A DNA stretch of 64,000 bases from Perca fluviatilis. Its lineage: Eukaryota > Chordata > Actinopteri > Perciformes > Percidae. Positions 60,265 through 64,000 of the stretch are shown here, piece by piece. Positions within the stretch are counted from its first letter, which is position 1. Each line of letters begins with the position of its first letter. The position numbers and the translations under genes are program-made. The DNA lies in assembly GCF_010015445.1 (NCBI RefSeq), contig NC_053118.1:19415437-19479436 (forward strand). Reading direction: 5' to 3'. Under the pieces are notes generated by a model. That model was not told the DNA's origin and did not search any database. It saw nothing but the letters and a program-made list of their open reading frames with translations.

Positions 60265-61576
60265 TTTTTTCATCTGTGGCATCTTTTATGTGAAACTACA
60301 TAGTATCTGAAAAAGAAAATCCTGTTATTTTCTCTGCAGAAAATTCCTGGGAAATTCAAAAAGCTGTTTTCAGAGCTGGAGACAATTACAGTAAGTGTAA
60401 TTCATGGCACTCAGTGCGTACTGTATATATCAGTTTTGAAATGAAAAAAACTGACAATAATCCACTGTAACAGGGAATAAAAACCATGCTTCAGTGTGCA
60501 TGTGGTGAAACAGATGTTTTTCATTTCAAAACATCAGGTGTTTTAGATGATCATTAGTCTCTTATGCTACCATAATTCAGCTAACAAAGCATGCACGCAC
60601 TAGACACACACATTCATCCCCAGAGGATTACACTCATTCGTTTTAAAAATGTCTTCACAGGATCCCTCGCTGAACCACAAGGCCTACAGGGACTCCTTCA
60701 AGAAGATGAAGGCGCCAAAGATCCCCTTCCCTCCTCTGCTACTGAAAGGTGCGCTCATTATTGTCACTTCAATACCCCACACCTAATCTAACTCTGTGAG
60801 GAGAGCGCTGTGACATATTTCTGTCAGGCATATTTGACATGTAAAAACCAGGCATTTTACCTCAAATAACTGTTGGTGAAAACAAAATGTGCATCTGTTT
60901 TTAGATATTACGTTCATTCACGAAGGCAACAAGACGTTTCATGATAATCTGGTCAATTTTGAAAAGCTGGTGAGTTCACAAACCCTTTATGCGTCTGCAC
61001 AGAAAACATACAGTAGTTTATGTTTAATGAAGCCTGTGTCCATCTTTATTTCCAGCACATGATAGCAGACACAGTGCGTCTCATCCGGCAGTGTCAGAAA
61101 GATCACATGGGTCAGTATTCAGAGAACTCATTCTTTGTTTGATGATGTGAGATAAACCAATTTTTTAAGTTTACTTTGTAATACTACTCATAATCAGTGC
61201 TGTAGTTTCAGTATTTGCAAGACAAATAACCAAATATGTGGAAAAATCTGTTAACTTTGGAATACACTACACTGTCTTCATGTTGATACTCCTTACCATG
61301 ATGTCCACAATCATTATTGATATAAAAACTATTTTTGGCTGGTTTTACGCTCAACAACATCCCTGCATGCCATATGTGTAACTTACAGATACTGTACAGT
61401 AGGAGGCCTTGATGCTGCTGCCTTAGATTGGTGATAAAACATGTTCTTTCCCTCCAGGTAATGGCATCACCCAGAAAAGCAGCTCAGAAGTGCGAGCCTA
61501 CATTGATTACCTGCATATCATCGACAATCAGCAGACTCTGTTTGAACTGTCACACAGGCTGGAGCCTCGTGCTTAG
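44548..61576 (+). CDS. rapgef5: rapgef5, Rap guanine nucleotide exchange factor 5 (MR-GEF)
   Basis: Activates Rap GTPases by GDP/GTP exchange. Eighteen exons: 44548-44727, 49691-49830, 50226-50611, 54722-54800, 55038-55182, 55273-55370, 57126-57156, 57369-57429, 58599-58748, 59088-59185, 59440-59562, 59685-59863, 60112-60202, 60340-60390, 60661-60748, 60905-60969, 61056-61110, 61458-61576. They sum to 2139 bp (712 residues), all phases consistent. Starting at M50227 instead gives 605 residues, close to the short human protein. HDVLVLQRI (exon 2) recalls the EPAC linker after the cyclic-nucleotide fold. An acidic [12 protein letters not shown] segment comes next, then REM (from about residue 203, [18 protein letters not shown]), an RA-like domain (about 374-456, [13 protein letters not shown]) and the CDC25 GEF domain (about 457-712, [18 protein letters not shown], ending SHRLEPRA). 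Wording is RAPGEF5, not RAPGEF3/4. The 54801-55037 intron is AT-AC. Confidence 0.93.
46640..46808 (+). mobile_element. retroposon 3' tail (L2-like)
   Basis: GTGGTCTAGACCTACTCTAT, TAAAGTGTCTTGAGATAACT and a terminal AAATAAAATTGAATTGAATTG match the remembered 3' end of a common fish retroposon with a GAATT-rich tail. Only the tail is identifiable. Confidence 0.6.
48337..48378. repeat. (ATT)n microsatellite, LINE tail
   Basis: About 14 perfect ATT/TAA units directly at the 3' end of the minus-strand LINE fragment, most simply the element's own tail. Confidence 0.85.
48379..48860 (-). mobile_element. LINE reverse-transcriptase 3' fragment
   Basis: The minus-strand reading [19 protein letters not shown] then [38 protein letters not shown] and DCTDLDTF is the standard C-terminus of fish LINE polyproteins (GDRAFS..AP.LWNSLP). 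A stop interrupts it, and the 5' part is missing. It lies antisense in rapgef5 intron 1. Confidence 0.8.
49831..50225 (+). promoter_or_regulatory. rapgef5 intron 2 / possible promoter and 5' UTR of short isoform
   Basis: After the donor at 49831 comes a CT-rich stretch with an (ACTC)n tract. The 150 bp before exon 3 lack a normal polypyrimidine tract and are G+C-rich (GGCTGTGGCAGCTGCAGG). That fits a transcript starting here and initiating at ATG 50227, the position matching the human short-isoform start MGS. Acceptors at 50213 (CACAG) and 50225 (GCAAG) would both keep frame with exon 2. Confidence 0.4.
49912..49943. repeat. (ACTC)n tetranucleotide repeat
   Basis: About seven perfect ACTC units inside rapgef5 intron 2. 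Confidence 0.85.
50612..54721 (+). other. rapgef5 intron 3 (about 4.1 kb)
   Basis: Donor GTCAGC after the G that is completed by AT of exon 4 (Asp). It holds a tRNA-SINE near its 3' end; otherwise no gene or element was recognised. Confidence 0.75.
54455..54640 (-). mobile_element. tRNA-derived SINE
   Basis: On the minus strand it begins TGTGGCCGGTTAGCTCAGTT (A box TAGCTCAGTTGG) and continues with a GGTTTGAGTCTGACC B box about 50 bp later, then a body ending in ATAAAAAA at about 54455. This is the well-preserved head of a fish tRNA SINE, antisense to rapgef5 and 80 bp before exon 4. Confidence 0.85.
54801..55037 (+). other. U12-type AT-AC intron of rapgef5
   Basis: The 237-bp intron starts ATATCCTT, the exact U12 5' splice-site core. 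It has CCTTAAC (55021-55027), the U12 branch-site core, with the branch adenosine 11 nt from the terminal AC. No GT/AG alternative keeps the frame. The AT-AC join turns CTG GGA CA + C TAT into Leu-Gly-His-Tyr, matching the human RAPGEF5 sequence ALLRHY. Excision needs the minor spliceosome. Confidence 0.92.
55371..57125 (+). other. rapgef5 intron 6 (1.75 kb)
   Basis: Donor GTGAGT; acceptor TTTTTCCAG. No recognisable element or gene inside. Confidence 0.75.
57430..58598 (+). other. rapgef5 intron 8 (1.2 kb)
   Basis: Donor GTAAGT; acceptor TCTGTTACAG. No recognisable element or gene inside. Confidence 0.75.
60208..60262. repeat. (TTC)n microsatellite
   Basis: About 18 TTC/CTT units starting 6 bp after the donor of the rapgef5 exon ending at 60202. 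It reads as poly-Ser in one frame, which is meaningless. Confidence 0.93.
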
Positions 61577-61769
61577 AGAGCAGCTCTAACTTACTTCCCA
61601 CTGTGTCAGCCAGACTGTGGGATTGCCAAGGAACAATTTATCTCTGTCTCACCTATCTCTCAGGACTCAGTCGGCAATCAGAGGACGCTGCATGATCCTG
61701 GCCGACCACAGGAGGGAGCCGCCCAATCAGGAAACTCTCACCAGAGACGGGGAATAAGCAGAAAAAAAC

Positions 61770-62277
61770 TTAAAGGTGCACTATGAGTTTCTGCATGGTT
61801 TCAGCGCAATTTCTTTTTTGTCTCAAATTGTAGGCATCTCTCCTTGATCCGCTAGCTGCCTGCCCCCTGAATACACTGTGAAAAAGCGGTCTTGGGAGAC
61901 AACACAGGGGTCGTAAACGTCAAACAAACAATATGGGCACAGGCTGTGCACCAAAATACAACAAACCATGTTCCAGCCAATCACCGACAAGATGGTTGGG
62001 GGAGGGGGTGGTGGTTAGTGCGCGTGCACATAATGGGAGCAGAGTTGACTGAGTAGCGTGAGTTGTTGATTGGCTGGAACATGGTTTGTTGTATTTTGGT
62101 GCACAGCCTGTGCCCCTAGTGTTTGTTTGATGTTTACGACCCCTGTGTTGTCTCCCGAGAATGGGATTTTTCAGTGTATTCAGGGGGCAGGCAGCTAGCG
62201 GATCAAGGAGAGATGCCTACGATTTGAGACAAAAATGAAATTGCGCTGAAACCATGCAGGAGCTAGTGCACCTTTAA
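61770..62277. mobile_element. fold-back MITE bounded by TTAA, 508 bp
   Basis: Two inverted arms, 61770-61983 and 62068-62277 (about 210 bp each, nearly identical), surround an 84-bp G-rich spacer. The outer ends read TTAAAGGTGCAC and its complement, so both sides carry TTAA, the target site of piggyBac-type transposons. It is non-coding. RNA transcribed through it would form a long hairpin. Confidence 0.85.
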
Positions 62278-63650
62278 ATGCATACATGTTTGCATAGATC
62301 TACAACAGTGTCACTGATCAAAAACTCCTGAAAACAGTGCTGCATTGTCAGCGGTTCAGACTTGTTCAAGAAAAAAGGTGGAAGTGCTAGATCTGCAGGT
62401 CCAAACCTATTGCTGCTGCTGCTACTACTATACTTTCTTCCACATGGCAGAGGTTGGCAGGTGTAGAGCTGTTCTATGACCCAACACCTCCCCCTCGTGG
62501 AGAATCAGCAGCCTGCAATAAGAGTTTGTGCTTAGCAGGTGAAGCGCTTCCCATCTAAAAAAAAAAAAAACAAGCTACAAAAAATTAAACAGTATGTTTG
62601 ACAAAAAAAGACCACTTAGCCTTTCCAGAGCTTTTAACCACATAAATCACATCACATAAAGTTAGTAAGATGCAGATTAACTCATGATACTGTACGTCTT
62701 TTTTTTTGTATTTTCAGTGTTTACAGATCTGGCAGCAGTGGGTTATTTCATCAGTTAACCAAAGAGTATTTCAGTCCTATATTGTACACACATTTCTGTT
62801 TTCTTCCGAGTTCAACACAATCCAGATGTTCTCTTCTCCAGATGTAGGACATACAGTCACTAAGAAATCAGCACAATGAATGCATAACATGCTGAATCAA
62901 GATGACAGAAATACTGAAAGTGATTGTTAAATATTTAAAATGTTCATTATCTATTTTTACATTGCAGAATCCTCTTACCGTACAGTTTTCTATTGTTTAA
63001 CCATTAAGGCATGAGGCAATGAGATGGTATTAGAGCAGGAAATTAGATAAGAATACACAGTGTACTGAATTCCCTTGGTATGTGGGACAAGCTGTGTGTC
63101 CTGTCTGTGAGTTATAACTGCATATGTCAGTGCCAAATACCATAAAAACGCCCAATTCAAGGTAATGCTAATTGCTCTTTTTTTTTATCACAAGGATCTC
63201 CATGTAGTTCAGCTGTGGACAATCAGTTAAAAGAAGCAGCAGACCCATAATGATACATCTGTACAGGTCTTTAAAATTTAGGTTAAAACATAATACAGTG
63301 CATCTTGCCACCCAGATAGTGTTTGATTTGTTGAGGTTCAGAGATATCGGCTTTAGCTGTACGGTACTTAGAGTACCAGTAATTAGCATTTGAAAAACTT
63401 GTCTTTTCAAGAACAAAGACATGGTGACTCACAACAACCCACGATAACCCTTTTTCTGAACAGTCTCACTGAGAGAGCTGCTTCCTAGTTAAATCCATTG
63501 TTACAGAGCTACAGCGTATCTCCTGTATCCTCTGTTAATGTATAGAGGAAAAATAAGTTCCATTGTGCTTTTTGGGTGATCTTTCCCTACAAGTAAAGAG
63601 CAATAGCAAAAAATAAGTACTACAGCACCTTCCAGACAACAAAACGTAGA

Positions 63651-63656
63651 AATAAA
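63651..63656 (+). terminator. candidate poly(A) signal of rapgef5
   Basis: AATAAA 2.1 kb after the rapgef5 stop. If used, the 3' UTR would include the fold-back element. Confidence 0.3.
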
Positions 63657-64000
63657 GGAAGAAAAATTGAAGCCATTTGCTTATGTACAGTGTGTATTAA
63701 CACTACTGTATACACTTGTATAGTGTAGTTACAGAAGATACTGTACAGTATTTATTGTCTAGATTGGCCCACTGAAAATTCTCACCTTTGCCCTGAGGTT
63801 AGGCCATTTTAAGTAGGCGTTGTGAGGTGTTGTAGATGAGATTTTGCATTATATTTTTGACATTTTATCTGTATATTTTGGATTTTAAAGCCCACAGTGA
63901 ACATGGAGAGAATTTTTTTTAGCAGTATCAATCTTAATTTGAATTTAATTTGTATCAACAATGTAAAGTTGATTCTATTTATACTGTATATAGACAGTAC

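Larger units (their letters stand above)
61577..64000 (+). other. rapgef5 3' UTR and flank
   Basis: No further coding sequence. Holds the TTAA fold-back element and AT-rich DNA. A candidate poly(A) hexamer is at 63651. How much of this is transcribed is unknown. Confidence 0.5.

Noticed and set aside
1..64000. CRISPR arrays, operons, prokaryotic promoters, tRNA or rRNA genes
   Set aside because: None seen. The only tRNA-like sequences are SINE heads with decayed or extended structure, and the window is clearly vertebrate.

Overview
This is nuclear DNA from a ray-finned fish, probably a percomorph teleost. The evidence is intron-rich vertebrate genes with compact teleost-sized introns, and interspersed repeats of teleost type: tRNA-headed SINEs, LINE 3' ends, a Tc1-like element with TA duplications, TTAA and other fold-back MITEs, and (GATA)n, (TG)n and (TTC)n microsatellites. 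There are no prokaryotic features. Species and chromosome cannot be named from the window.

Layout. (1) 1-16.8 kb: the 5' end of fhod3 on the minus strand. Three coding exons (16211-16047, 9271-9165, 2733-2669) are separated by large introns, with a G+C-richer promoter/5' UTR at 16.2-16.75 kb; the rest of the gene lies left of base 1. (2) 16.8-19.4 kb: a GACA/GATA array and a decayed LINE reverse-transcriptase end. (3) 19.4-30.6 kb: a tandem, same-strand pair of SLC6 neutral amino-acid transporters, slc6a19 (633 codons) and slc6a18 (615 codons), each of 12 coding exons. The ten internal exons have identical lengths in both genes. slc6a19 intron 1 is a GC-AG intron. (4) 32.5-36.6 kb: an eight-exon ferroportin (SLC40A1)-like gene, 589 codons, keeping the metal-site residues. 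(5) 36.6-44.5 kb: a repeat-rich intergenic region with a fold-back MITE, a GC-rich minisatellite, a long teleost-type repeat, a tRNA-SINE and a Tc1-like snap-back element. (6) 44.5-64 kb: rapgef5, a Rap guanine-nucleotide exchange factor. Eighteen coding exons are traced with consistent phase from 44548 to the stop at 61576 (712 codons; 605 from an internal start). One intron (54801-55037) is a canonical U12-type AT-AC intron. The 3' UTR region carries a 508-bp fold-back element bounded by TTAA.

Functionally the window mixes an actin regulator, two brush-border amino-acid transporters, an iron exporter and a Rap1 GEF. Apart from the slc6a19/slc6a18 pair, which is also adjacent in mammals, nothing suggests that they act together. 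Exon boundaries were read by hand from splice signals, phase and remembered family sequences; no alignment or transcript data were available. The most unusual items are the AT-AC intron in rapgef5, the large snap-back repeat behind it, and the divergent ferroportin paralogue with a lysine-poor regulatory loop.
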